DNA of 6,023 nt. It comes from Syntrophaceae bacterium UBA7544 (GTDB lineage: Bacteria; Desulfobacterota; Syntrophia; Syntrophales; Smithellaceae). Both the position numbers and the translations under genes were made by a program. Numbering within the stretch: the stretch's first letter is position 1; each line of letters begins with the position of its first letter. The notes under the pieces were generated by a model. The model saw nothing but the letters and a program-made list of their open reading frames with translations. It was not told the origin of the DNA and ran no database searches. The stretch spans positions 1-6,023 of the forward strand of contig DLME01000059.1 in NCBI GenBank assembly GCA_002479215.1, given 5' to 3'. Positions 1 through 6,023 of the stretch are shown in pieces.

Positions 1-887
1 TCCTGAAAGTCATAACCTCCTATTTTTTCGACACGTCCTTTAAATGTATCCGATTTGAGCGTTTCGATAAACGATTGCACACCTGATTGGAAATAGGTAG
101 ATTGATCAAGAATCATGTCAAAGCATTCGGAAGTGATAGGCTTAAACGCCAGGCCTAAAAGCTTTCCTACGGCGGCGGATGCTATTCCCACATCCGCTTC
201 ACCGGAGAGAATAGAAAGACCTATCTCAAAATGAGTATAAACTTCTTTTTCATACCCATCGATTTCTTCAGGAACAATTCCTAGTTTCTGCAAATGATAA
301 TCTAAAAGCAATCTTGTTCCCGAACCTTTTTGGCGGTTGATGAAACTATTTTTTCTGCTGACAAGGCTTTCAAATCCAGTAATATGAGAAGATTTACTTT
401 GCTGACACAGAAAACCCAGTTCACGATAAAAGAGGTTGACAACCACAGGGTTAACATTTTGCAGATATTGGGGCAAGTATGGGATATTATATTGACCGCT
501 TTCGGGATCGTAAAGATGGGATAAGGCGATATCAGTCAATCCCGAATTTAAAGCTTTCAGACCATTGATACTCCCTGTATTAGCCGAAAAGATATAAAAA
601 TCAGGATGAGATTTTCTTGTCGCGGTTAAAAGCATATCGAGAACTGGATCATTACTGCCGGAGGCAAGAATGGCGCCGCTGATTCTATTGCTTTTATTTC
701 GTACTTGTTTCAGAGCGGCTTGGGCATTAGTTTCAATCCATTCATCTATAAATTTTTTGGGAAATATCCACTTGCCTGTTACTCTCGTACAAGGAATTCG
801 TCCGGTTTTAATCAAGGCGTAAACCTGTTTTTCATGGATATCAAGGTACTCAGCTACCTCCCTGGTATTCATCAATTCATCGGACAT
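1..887 (-). CDS. HTH / PBP-like-domain transcriptional regulator (molybdate/tungstate-type sensor), 3' end off window
   Basis: Reading the minus strand from the ATG at 887 gives 295 uninterrupted codons to the left edge. Residues about 3-50 (MNTREVAEYLDIHEKQVYAL, then a GRIP turn and TGKWIFPKKFIDEW) form an excisionase/MerR-like helix-turn-helix (HTH_17 type). From about residue 70 onward the protein matches the PBP-like domain shared with archaeal MoeA C-termini and predicted molybdate/tungstate regulators: an ASGSNDP loop, ANTGSINGLKAL, a GLTDIALSHLYDPESGQYN segment, FINRQKGSGTRLLLDYHL, and GEADVGIASAA. The last visible residues, GGYDF, are where this family normally ends, so only a few codons are missing. 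It should be a cytoplasmic one-component regulator whose ligand is inferred, not shown, to be an oxyanion or cofactor-related molecule. It is transcribed divergently from the tetR/efflux genes. The start is fixed by a perfect AGGAGG just upstream. Family call is secure; ligand and targets are not. Confidence 0.9.
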   Translation of the reverse strand, partial: MSDELMNTREVAEYLDIHEKQVYALIKTGRIPCTRVTGKWIFPKKFIDEWIETNAQAALKQVRNKSNRISGAILASGSNDPVLDMLLTATRKSHPDFYIFSANTGSINGLKALNSGLTDIALSHLYDPESGQYNIPYLPQYLQNVNPVVVNLFYRELGFLCQQSKSSHITGFESLVSRKNSFINRQKGSGTRLLLDYHLQKLGIVPEEIDGYEKEVYTHFEIGLSILSGEADVGIASAAVGKLLGLAFKPITSECFDMILDQSTYFQSGVQSFIETLKSDTFKGRVEKIGGYDFQ

Positions 888-891
888 AAGG

Positions 892-897
892 CCTCCT
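892..897 (-). promoter_or_regulatory. Ribosome binding site of the PBP-domain regulator
   Basis: The minus strand reads AGGAGG, a perfect anti-16S match, four bases before the ATG at 887. It decides the start codon: the next in-frame ATG (codon 6) would fall inside the DNA-binding domain. Confidence 0.85.
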
Positions 898-911
898 AAT
901 AAACAGTTTTT

Positions 912-940
912 TACATAAACGATGTCGACAAGAACTTCAA
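912..940 (-). promoter_or_regulatory. Candidate promoter of the PBP-domain regulator
   Basis: On the minus strand TTGAAG (940-935) is followed after 17 bases by TATGTA (917-912), about 20 bp upstream of the AGGAGG. Spacing is ideal but the hexamers match the consensus at only 4/6 and 3/6. The 8 bp palindrome TGTCGACA lies between the boxes, where a bound regulator would block polymerase. In DNA this AT-rich, chance matches are common, so this is a weak call. Confidence 0.25.
923..930. repeat. Perfect 8 bp palindrome TGTCGACA (possible operator)
   Basis: TGTCGACA is its own reverse complement. It is a GC-containing island in AT-rich DNA, 36 bp upstream of the regulator start codon and inside the candidate minus-strand promoter spacer. 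It does not extend to longer arms, so an operator role is only a suggestion. Confidence 0.3.
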
Positions 941-1004
941 GGTATATTATTGTAAATCTTTACTAATTCCTACTTATTATTCCAATAATCATGTTTACCA
1001 GCCG

Positions 1005-1014
1005 TATAATTATA
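1005..1014. repeat. Perfect 10 bp palindrome TATAATTATA
   Basis: This palindrome presents a consensus TATAAT -10 hexamer on each strand (1005-1010 plus, 1014-1009 minus). No good -35 box lies at 16-18 bp on the plus strand. On the minus strand the closest is TTGTCA at 1040-1035, 20 bp away, which is long. It could be a bidirectional -10, an operator or simple AT-rich chance. Confidence 0.3.
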
Positions 1015-1033
1015 GCTTCATACAAAAAATTTC

Positions 1034-1061
1034 TTGACAAAATAAAAATAAATGATACACC
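1034..1061 (+). promoter_or_regulatory. Candidate promoter of tetR and the efflux operon
   Basis: A perfect -35 box TTGACA (1034-1039) is followed after 16 bases by TACACC (1056-1061), a poor -10 box (3/6) that is preceded by the extended -10 dinucleotide TG with one base between (TGA, 1053-1055). Transcription would begin around 1068, inside the first of three 13 bp repeats, giving a leader of about 33 nt. The -35 is convincing; the -10 is not. Confidence 0.4.
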
Positions 1062-1100
1062 TGTTTAAAATATTTGTTTAAAGTAATTGTTTCAATTAAT
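1062..1100 (+). repeat. Three abutting 13 bp direct repeats ending at the tetR start codon
   Basis: The units are TGTTTAAAATATT (1062-1074), TGTTTAAAGTAAT (1075-1087) and TGTTTCAATTAAT (1088-1100). Ten of 13 positions are identical in all three copies and there is no spacer between them. The third copy ends on the base before the tetR ATG at 1101. They fill the space where a Shine-Dalgarno sequence would be, and none is visible. Location suggests an operator array or a leader element. AT-richness raises the chance of coincidence, but exact 13 bp phasing of three copies is notable. Confidence 0.6.
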
Positions 1101-1733
1101 ATGATTGCTGAAAAAAAAGTAAAACCGAAGGTAGAATCAATACTCAAAGCAGCCGGGGAAATATTTGCCGAACAGGGCTTCCGCAAAACCACCGTACGGG
1201 AAATATGTAAGCGCTCCCGGGTAAATTTAGCAGCAATAAACTACTATTTCGGCGACAAAGAAAGATTATATCTGGCCGTTTTAAAATATTACCGTGAACT
1301 TGCTATACAAAAATACCCCATTACTTTCAGCATCAATGAAACGGATACACCCGAAGAAAAGCTCAGTAACTTTATTCATACTTTTATCTATCGTTTTCTG
1401 GAAGAAGGAAAAACGGCATTATTTGGCAAGCTTCTTGCTCGTGAATTTATCGAATCTACCGGGGCATTGGATGTTTTAGTGGAAGACTTCATCAAGCCGA
1501 CGTTCATCAAATTGTCCTCCATCGTCAGAGAAATTGTGGGCAATAAATCTCCTGACAAAATAGTAGAACTTTGTGCTATGAGTATTATTGGTCAATGTCT
1601 TTACTTCCGTAATGCCCGGCCCATTATTTTCCGGCTACGGCAGCATGAAGGATATACTGACAAAGACATAAAAGAAATAGCCGAACATATAATAAATTTT
1701 TCACTAAAAGGATTGCTTAATTATAACACATAA
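1101..1733 (+). CDS. TetR-family repressor with CecR-type C-terminal domain
   Basis: A 210-residue protein, normal length for the family. Residues about 10-58 form the TetR DNA-binding domain: ILKAAGEIFAEQGFRKTTVR, then EICKRSRVNLAAINYYFGDKE, including the typical YYFGDKE end of the recognition helix. The C-terminal half resembles the CecR/YbiH ligand domain (DUF1956 type): LLAREFIESTGALDVLVEDF, a conserved IKP, and SIIGQCLYFRNARPII near residues 161-176. In this class the N-terminal helices bind a palindromic operator and a small hydrophobic ligand in the C-terminal pocket releases DNA. It is the first gene of the row leading to mdtA-mdtB, so it most likely represses the pump and itself. I chose ATG 1101 over the in-frame TTG at 1074, which lies inside the tandem repeats and would add a non-conserved extension. 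No clear ribosome binding site precedes either start. A specific inducer cannot be named. Confidence 0.92.
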   Translation: MIAEKKVKPKVESILKAAGEIFAEQGFRKTTVREICKRSRVNLAAINYYFGDKERLYLAVLKYYRELAIQKYPITFSINETDTPEEKLSNFIHTFIYRFLEEGKTALFGKLLAREFIESTGALDVLVEDFIKPTFIKLSSIVREIVGNKSPDKIVELCAMSIIGQCLYFRNARPIIFRLRQHEGYTDKDIKEIAEHIINFSLKGLLNYNT

Positions 1734-1762
1734 ATCATGATCAGGTAATAAAATATCAAAAA

Positions 1763-1883
1763 ATGCTAATCAGCATCATCTTAATTTTATTATCCGGTCA
1801 AAATGTTCCGGCAGCAGATGTAATTACTAAAGATACAAAACTCAATGTGCAGCAATGCATTGACATTATCAAAAAAGGAATAG
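1763..1883 (+). pseudogene. 5' remnant of a TolC-family outer-membrane efflux channel gene
   Basis: An ATG at 1763 opens a frame that begins with a hydrophobic signal-peptide-like segment (MLISIILILLSGQNVPAADV, probable cleavage near the AA), followed by KLNVQQCIDIIKKG. The latter matches the first conserved segment of TolC/OprM-type channels, which typically reads LTLxQCIDIALxNNP soon after the signal peptide. The resemblance stops at about codon 40. The frame runs on out of phase inside mdtA to a stop at 2051-2053, but that part is only a shadow of mdtA. A complete channel would need about 400 more codons, which are absent, so this looks like an internal deletion whose junction lies around 1866-1883. 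Efflux operons of the order tetR-tolC-adaptor-RND are common, which supports the reading. Alternatives are a short leader peptide or chance. No good ribosome binding site is seen; AGGTAA at 1743-1748 is too far away. Confidence 0.55.
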
Positions 1884-1887
1884 GTGA
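1882..1887 (+). promoter_or_regulatory. Ribosome binding site of mdtA
   Basis: AGGTGA lies 8 bases before the ATG at 1896, a good match to the 3' part of AGGAGGTGA. It supports 1896 as the start rather than the in-frame GTG at 1884, which overlaps this site and has AAGGAA only 3 bases upstream. A stop (TAG, 1881-1883) closes the frame immediately before the GTG, so no longer version is possible. Confidence 0.6.
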
Positions 1888-1895
1888 AATTTGGT

Positions 1896-3167
1896 ATGAA
1901 GCAAACAGCAAAGTTGGAAACGTCCACTGGACCCCATTTAACCAAGATTCAAAGATTCTCTCATTTTATCCGCCGCCACTGGGTAATATTCATTGTAACC
2001 GGCGTCATCATCATTGTAGGCATAATATTTATCACATCAAATATGACAGGTAAAAAATCTCTCGATGGTAATCAACGTCCCCAGCCTGTAACGGCCTTAA
2101 TGACAAATAAGACTGATTTTGATGTATACCTGAAAGGGTTGGGCACTGTCATTCCGACAAACACCGTTACCGTTAAAACTCAGGTCACTGGACAACTAAT
2201 GAGTGTGCACTTTAAAGAAGGACAACTCGTAAATAAAGATGACTTGATTGCCGAAATTGATCCACGTCCTTTCCAGGTTCAACTTATGCAGGCCGAAGGA
2301 CAGCTTGCCCGTGATGAAGCGTTTCTGAAAAATGCCGAGAGCGATCTGGCAATTTACAAGCAGTTGCTTGCCCAGGATTCTATTGCCGTGCAACAGGTAA
2401 CAACACAGGATTCATTGGTAAAGCAGTATATCGGCACCATTGAGACAGACAAGGGCCAAATCGCCAGTGCTAAACTCCAGCTTATTTATTGCCGCATTAT
2501 CTCCCCGGTCACAGGGCGCGTTGGTTTGCGGCAAGTTGATCCCGGCAATACGGTTCAGATTACCGATCCCAATGGTATCGTGATAATTACACAACTACAA
2601 CCGATCACGGTCGTATTTCCACTGCCTCAAGATAATCTGACAATTTTGATGAAACGCTGGAGGGCAGGAACAAACTTACCTACCCAGGCCTATGATCAGG
2701 AAGGCAAGGTATTGCTGGCCAGCGGTAAACTGCTCGCCATTGACAATCAAATCGATACGACAACAGGAACAGTTAAACTGAAGGCGATATTTGACAATAA
2801 GGATAACAAACTTTTTCCTAACCAGTTTGTTAATGTCCGGCTGAAAGTGGATACTCTGCGTAATGCAACTGTAATACCCACTGCCGCGGTGCAGCGCGGC
2901 AGCATTGGCACTTTTGCTTATGTGGTCAAAGATGACAAAACTATAACTGTAAAGACATTGAAGCTGGGTCCGGCCGAAGGCGATAATGTTGTCGTCCTGG
3001 AAGGCGTTGCCCCTGGGGAAATGGTGGTAACTGTTGGAGGCGATAAACTGCGCGAAGGTACCAAAGTCGAGATTATGACACCGGACAGTAAAGGGGCATC
3101 GGTAAGCAATGAAAAAACAAACACTGCTGCTGGACAAAAAAACCGCCAGCCTCCAACACCGAAGTAG
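1896..3167 (+). CDS. mdtA: MdtA-like periplasmic adaptor (membrane fusion protein) of an RND pump
   Basis: A 423-residue protein that follows the E. coli MdtA plan closely. Residues 1-28 are a basic cytoplasmic tail, and about 29-48 one membrane anchor (WVIFIVTGVIIIVGIIFI). There is no lipobox cysteine, so it is anchored by this helix. The lipoyl half-motifs are near 84-124 (TVTVKTQVTGQLMSVHFKEG, then AEIDPRPF) and 200-225 (ISPVTGRVGLRQVDPGN), with an alpha-hairpin from about 126 to 195 between them. The beta-barrel and membrane-proximal domains hold DNQIDTTTGTVKLKA, LFPNQFVNVRL and VIPTAAVQRG. The tail after about residue 396 is polar and low in structure, ending with QPPTPK. The protein links the inner-membrane RND trimer to an outer-membrane channel. 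It follows the tolC remnant directly and precedes mdtB by 61 bp, consistent with one transcript. Subfamily call rests on motif recall, not an alignment. Confidence 0.94.
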   Translation: MKQTAKLETSTGPHLTKIQRFSHFIRRHWVIFIVTGVIIIVGIIFITSNMTGKKSLDGNQRPQPVTALMTNKTDFDVYLKGLGTVIPTNTVTVKTQVTGQLMSVHFKEGQLVNKDDLIAEIDPRPFQVQLMQAEGQLARDEAFLKNAESDLAIYKQLLAQDSIAVQQVTTQDSLVKQYIGTIETDKGQIASAKLQLIYCRIISPVTGRVGLRQVDPGNTVQITDPNGIVIITQLQPITVVFPLPQDNLTILMKRWRAGTNLPTQAYDQEGKVLLASGKLLAIDNQIDTTTGTVKLKAIFDNKDNKLFPNQFVNVRLKVDTLRNATVIPTAAVQRGSIGTFAYVVKDDKTITVKTLKLGPAEGDNVVVLEGVAPGEMVVTVGGDKLREGTKVEIMTPDSKGASVSNEKTNTAAGQKNRQPPTPK

Positions 3168-3228
3168 ACTATGTCACCCTTGACTCTCGTTCACATAATT
3201 CCTGTCCGGGAATAAGATAGGCAAATAT

Positions 3229-6023
3229 ATGAATCCTTCACGCCCTTTCATCTTGCGTCCCGTGGCTACATCATTATTCATGGCTGCTATTTTGCTTGCG
3301 GGCATTATCGGTTATCATGTACTGCCTATTTCCGCACTGCCTCAGGTTGATTATCCAACCATTCAGATTATAACTCTTTACCCCGGGGCAAGTCCGGAAG
3401 TTGTTACTTCTTCCATTACTGCGCCGCTGGAGCGCCAATTCGGCCAGATGCCGGGGCTGAACCAGATGTCTTCGACAAGCTCAGGCGGAGCATCGGTAAT
3501 CACTTTGCAATTCAGTCTCAGCCTAAGCCTTGATGTCGCGGAGCAGGAAGTGCAAGCGGCTATCAATGCTGCGACGAACTTTCTTCCCACAGACCTGCCG
3601 ATGCCGCCGATCTATAGCAAAGTCAACCCGGCTGATGCGCCGATTATGACCCTGGCTATAACATCCAAAACCTTGCCATTGCCGAAAGTTCAGGATCTCA
3701 TCGACACACGTGTCGCCCAAAAAATATCCCAATTGCCTGGTGTCGGACTGGTTAGTATCAGCGGCGGGCAAAAACCGGCGGTACGCATTAAGGCCAATCC
3801 CAAAGCGCTGGCAGCCTATAATCTCATGCTGGAGGATTTGCGCACAGCAATCGGCAATGCCAACGTCAACGAGCCCAAAGGCAGTTTTGACGGCCCGGAG
3901 CTTGCCTCTACAATCGACGCCAATGATCAGCTCAAGTTAGCTGCGGAATATGAAAAAGTCATCGTCACTTACCGCAATGGCGCTCCGGTACGCATTAGCG
4001 ATGTAGCGGATGTTCGTGATGATGCTGAGAATGTAAGCCTGGCGGCATGGAGCGATCAAACGCCAGCTGTCATCGTGAATATTCAGCGTCAGCCGGGCGC
4101 CAATGTCATCGAAGTTGTCAACCGCATTAAGAAACTAATTCCCCAATTGCGTTCATCGTTGCCCGGTTCGGTTGACGTCATCATGCTGACCGACCGTACC
4201 ACGACTATCCGGACATCAGTGGAAGACGTTCAATTTGAAATGATGTTGGCCGTCGCTCTCGTCGTTATGGTCATTTTCCTTTTTCTGCGCAATTTATCCG
4301 CCACAATCATTCCGAGTATCGCTGTGCCGCTATCGCTTGTCGGAACATTCGGAGTAATGTACCTTTTCGGTTTCAGCATCAACAATCTGACTTTAATGGC
4401 TTTGACCATCTCGACCGGTTTTGTTGTGGACGATGCCATTGTCGTCATCGAAAATATAGCCCGTTATATCGAACAGGGATTGTCCCCCATGGAGGCCGCC
4501 CTGAAAGGCTCCGCGCAGATTGCCTTTACCATCATTTCGCTTACTTTTTCCCTAATAGCCCTTCTGATTCCTCTTCTTTTCATGGGAGATGTTGTAGGCC
4601 GTCTTTTCCGGGAATTTGCGATCACCTTGGCAGTCGCCATATTGATTTCAGCCGTTATTTCGCTGACGCTTACACCGATGATGTGTTCCAAACTGTTGCG
4701 GCATGTGCCAGAAGAAAAGCAAGGACGTTTTTATCACCAAAGCGGTTTGTTTTTTGAGAGGGTAATTGCCCGTTACGGTAAGATGCTTACCTGGGTTCTT
4801 GAGCATCAAACGGCCACGCTGCTCGTTGCCGGAGGCACTCTGGCGCTGACTATTATAATGTATATCTACATTCCCAAGGGTTTCTTTCCGGTGCAGGATA
4901 CGGGCATGATCATCGGCATATCGGAAGCCCCGCAATCGATTTCTTTTTCCGCCATGGCCGAGCGCCAGCAATCGCTGGCTAAATTGATTCTGCAGGACCC
5001 GGCCGTGGAGAGCCTCTCCTCCTTCATTGGCGTGGATGGAACAAATGTGACATTAAACAGCGGGCGCATGATGATCAATCTGATACCAAAGAATAAACGC
5101 AACCTTGATGCTTCCGGCGTTATCCGTCGTTTACAGGGAAGGCTTGCCGCGGCGGAAGGTATATTCCTTTACATGCAGCCAGTGCAGGATCTGACGATTG
5201 AGGACAAGGTAAGCCGCACACAGTATCAATTTACACTGGAGTGCGCCGATTCTGACGAACTCAGCCTTTGGACACGCCGCCTTGTTGATAGCATTTCCCA
5301 TTCGCCGTATCTTACCGATGTAGCCAGTGATTTACAGGATCAGGGCCTGCAAGCTTATGTTGATATAGACCGAAGTGCCGCCGGACGGTTGGGCATCACC
5401 ACTGGCACTATTGATAATGTTCTTTATGATGCTTTCGGCCAACGCCTTGTTTCTACGATATTCACGCAATCAAATCAATACCGCGTGGTTCTGGAGGTCA
5501 AGCCCGATTATAAAAAAGGACCGGCTGCGCTGAACAATTTGTACATAACTTCACAATCGGGAACTCAGGTTCCCCTGGGAGCAATCGCACAGATATCGGA
5601 AAAATCAACACCACTTGTCGTCAATCACCAGGGGCAGTTTCCCTGTGCCACAATCTCTTTTAATCTGGCGCCCGGCGAATCGCTGGGGAATGCCGTTTCG
5701 GCTATCGAAAAAGCCGAGCGTGAAATAGGCATACCGATCAGTGTCAAGACCGGTTTTCAGGGAGCGGCACTTGCTTTCAGTGCTTCACTTACCGGCACGC
5801 TGTTTTTGATCCTGGCCGCGATCATCACGGTGTATATCGTACTGGGCATTCTTTATGAAAGTTATATCCATCCGGTAACGATTCTATCTACTCTGCCTTC
5901 CGCCGGAGTGGGCGCTTTGCTGGCGCTGATGATTTCCGGAACCGACCTGGGAATCATCGGTATCATAGGCATCATCCTGCTTATCGGTATCGTCAAGAAG
6001 AATGCCATCATGATGATCGACTT
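3229..6023 (+). CDS. mdtB: MdtB-like RND multidrug efflux pump subunit, 3' end off window
   Basis: Nine hundred and thirty-one codons are present of about 1040 usual for MdtB. The N-terminus ([20 protein letters not shown], then [16 protein letters not shown] and [20 protein letters not shown]) and GASVITLQF are MdtB hallmarks. The first porter domain includes [19 protein letters not shown] and [15 protein letters not shown]4 carries [14 protein letters not shown] with proton-relay aspartates at 401 and 402, followed by [20 protein letters not shown] and LTPMMC. TM7 precedes [15 protein letters not shown] near 549-563, and the second porter half follows. The window stops after [11 protein letters not shown], where Lys924 aligns with AcrB Lys940. 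The pump takes substrates from the periplasm and inner-membrane leaflet and exports them in exchange for protons. In E. coli, MdtB works with MdtC as a B2C heterotrimer, so a second RND gene is expected next. No frameshift is seen. The ATG at 3229 is preceded only by a weak TAGG at 3218-3221. Confidence 0.96.
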   Translation, partial: MNPSRPFILRPVATSLFMAAILLAGIIGYHVLPISALPQVDYPTIQIITLYPGASPEVVTSSITAPLERQFGQMPGLNQMSSTSSGGASVITLQFSLSLSLDVAEQEVQAAINAATNFLPTDLPMPPIYSKVNPADAPIMTLAITSKTLPLPKVQDLIDTRVAQKISQLPGVGLVSISGGQKPAVRIKANPKALAAYNLMLEDLRTAIGNANVNEPKGSFDGPELASTIDANDQLKLAAEYEKVIVTYRNGAPVRISDVADVRDDAENVSLAAWSDQTPAVIVNIQRQPGANVIEVVNRIKKLIPQLRSSLPGSVDVIMLTDRTTTIRTSVEDVQFEMMLAVALVVMVIFLFLRNLSATIIPSIAVPLSLVGTFGVMYLFGFSINNLTLMALTISTGFVVDDAIVVIENIARYIEQGLSPMEAALKGSAQIAFTIISLTFSLIALLIPLLFMGDVVGRLFREFAITLAVAILISAVISLTLTPMMCSKLLRHVPEEKQGRFYHQSGLFFERVIARYGKMLTWVLEHQTATLLVAGGTLALTIIMYIYIPKGFFPVQDTGMIIGISEAPQSISFSAMAERQQSLAKLILQDPAVESLSSFIGVDGTNVTLNSGRMMINLIPKNKRNLDASGVIRRLQGRLAAAEGIFLYMQPVQDLTIEDKVSRTQYQFTLECADSDELSLWTRRLVDSISHSPYLTDVASDLQDQGLQAYVDIDRSAAGRLGITTGTIDNVLYDAFGQRLVSTIFTQSNQYRVVLEVKPDYKKGPAALNNLYITSQSGTQVPLGAIAQISEKSTPLVVNHQGQFPCATISFNLAPGESLGNAVSAIEKAEREIGIPISVKTGFQGAALAFSASLTGTLFLILAAIITVYIVLGILYESYIHPVTILSTLPSAGVGALLALMISGTDLGIIGIIGIILLIGIVKKNAIMMID

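Larger units (their letters stand above)
888..1100. other. Divergent AT-rich intergenic region
   Basis: This 213 bp gap separates the minus-strand PBP-domain regulator from tetR and must hold the promoters of both. It is visibly much more AT-rich than the flanking genes. It contains a consensus -35 box for the plus strand (1034-1039), a weaker minus-strand promoter candidate (912-940), two perfect short palindromes (923-930 and 1005-1014) and three tandem 13 bp repeats (1062-1100). I see no open reading frame with a convincing start, no tRNA-like fold and no clear rho-independent terminator. Confidence 0.75.

Noticed and set aside
705..899. Plus-strand 64-codon open frame, and a similar one at 330-524
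   Set aside because: Both lie fully inside the minus-strand PBP-domain regulator, which has an unbroken frame, a recognised domain order and a perfect ribosome binding site.
952..963. Inverted repeat GTAAA-TC-TTTAC in the divergent intergenic region
   Set aside because: Five-base AT-rich arms are expected by chance in this region and nothing ties it to a promoter.
1074..1100. N-terminal extension of TetR from a TTG start at 1074
   Set aside because: It would be encoded by the tandem repeats, has no ribosome binding site, and TetR homologues normally begin close to the ATG at 1101.
1884..2053. Histidine/cysteine-rich segment (CNRRHHHCRH) that looks like a metal-binding motif at the end of the tolC-remnant frame
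   Set aside because: It is the out-of-frame reading of the mdtA membrane anchor, where ATC/ATT isoleucine codons produce CAT histidines. There is no independent support for translation.
2676..3137. Minus-strand 153-codon open frame opposite mdtA
   Set aside because: It lies antisense to the conserved C-terminal half of mdtA, has no recognisable family features and no convincing ribosome binding site.
3198..3213. Inverted repeat ATTCC / GGAAT between mdtA and mdtB, considered as a terminator or attenuator
   Set aside because: The stem is only 5 bp with a 6-base loop and no T-tract follows, so it is too weak to separate the two genes' transcription.
4648..5102. Overlapping minus-strand open frames opposite mdtB
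   Set aside because: They are antisense to the conserved TM and porter segments of mdtB and overlap each other; typical shadow frames.

Overview
The window reads as a piece of a diderm (two-membrane) bacterial chromosome. It carries a MdtABC-type RND efflux operon, which only makes sense in a cell with an outer membrane. AT-rich intergenic DNA, one strong AGGAGG ribosome binding site, a CecR-type TetR regulator and a MoeA-like periplasmic-binding-domain regulator would fit an anaerobic deltaproteobacterium (Desulfobacterota) or a diderm firmicute (Negativicutes). The sequence alone does not decide between them.

Layout. Positions 1-887 (minus strand) hold a one-component regulator with an excisionase/MerR-like helix-turn-helix followed by a PBP-like ligand domain of the molybdate/tungstate-associated kind; its last few codons lie off the left edge. 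A 213 bp AT-rich divergent intergenic region (888-1100) carries candidate promoters, two short palindromes and three abutting 13 bp direct repeats that end exactly at the tetR start codon. Positions 1101-1733 (plus) encode a TetR repressor with a CecR-type C-terminal domain. Positions 1763-1883 look like the surviving 5' stub of a TolC-family outer-membrane channel gene: a signal peptide plus the first conserved segment, running directly into the next gene. Positions 1896-3167 encode an MdtA-like membrane-fusion (periplasmic adaptor) protein, and 3229-6023 an MdtB-like RND pump subunit cut by the right edge just after the transmembrane lysine of the proton relay.

How the genes work together. 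TetR probably controls the operon and itself. MdtA bridges the inner-membrane pump to an outer-membrane channel, and MdtB is one of the two RND subunits of this family, so an mdtC partner is expected just past the right edge. The channel gene that would have sat between tetR and mdtA appears to have been deleted down to its first ~40 codons, so the pump must use a channel encoded elsewhere, possibly downstream. The divergent PBP-domain regulator may belong to a separate metal-oxyanion or cofactor locus to the left.

I found no wholly new system. The points most worth a second look are the tolC stub, the 13 bp triple repeat at the tetR start, and the pairing of a molybdate-type sensor with an efflux operon.
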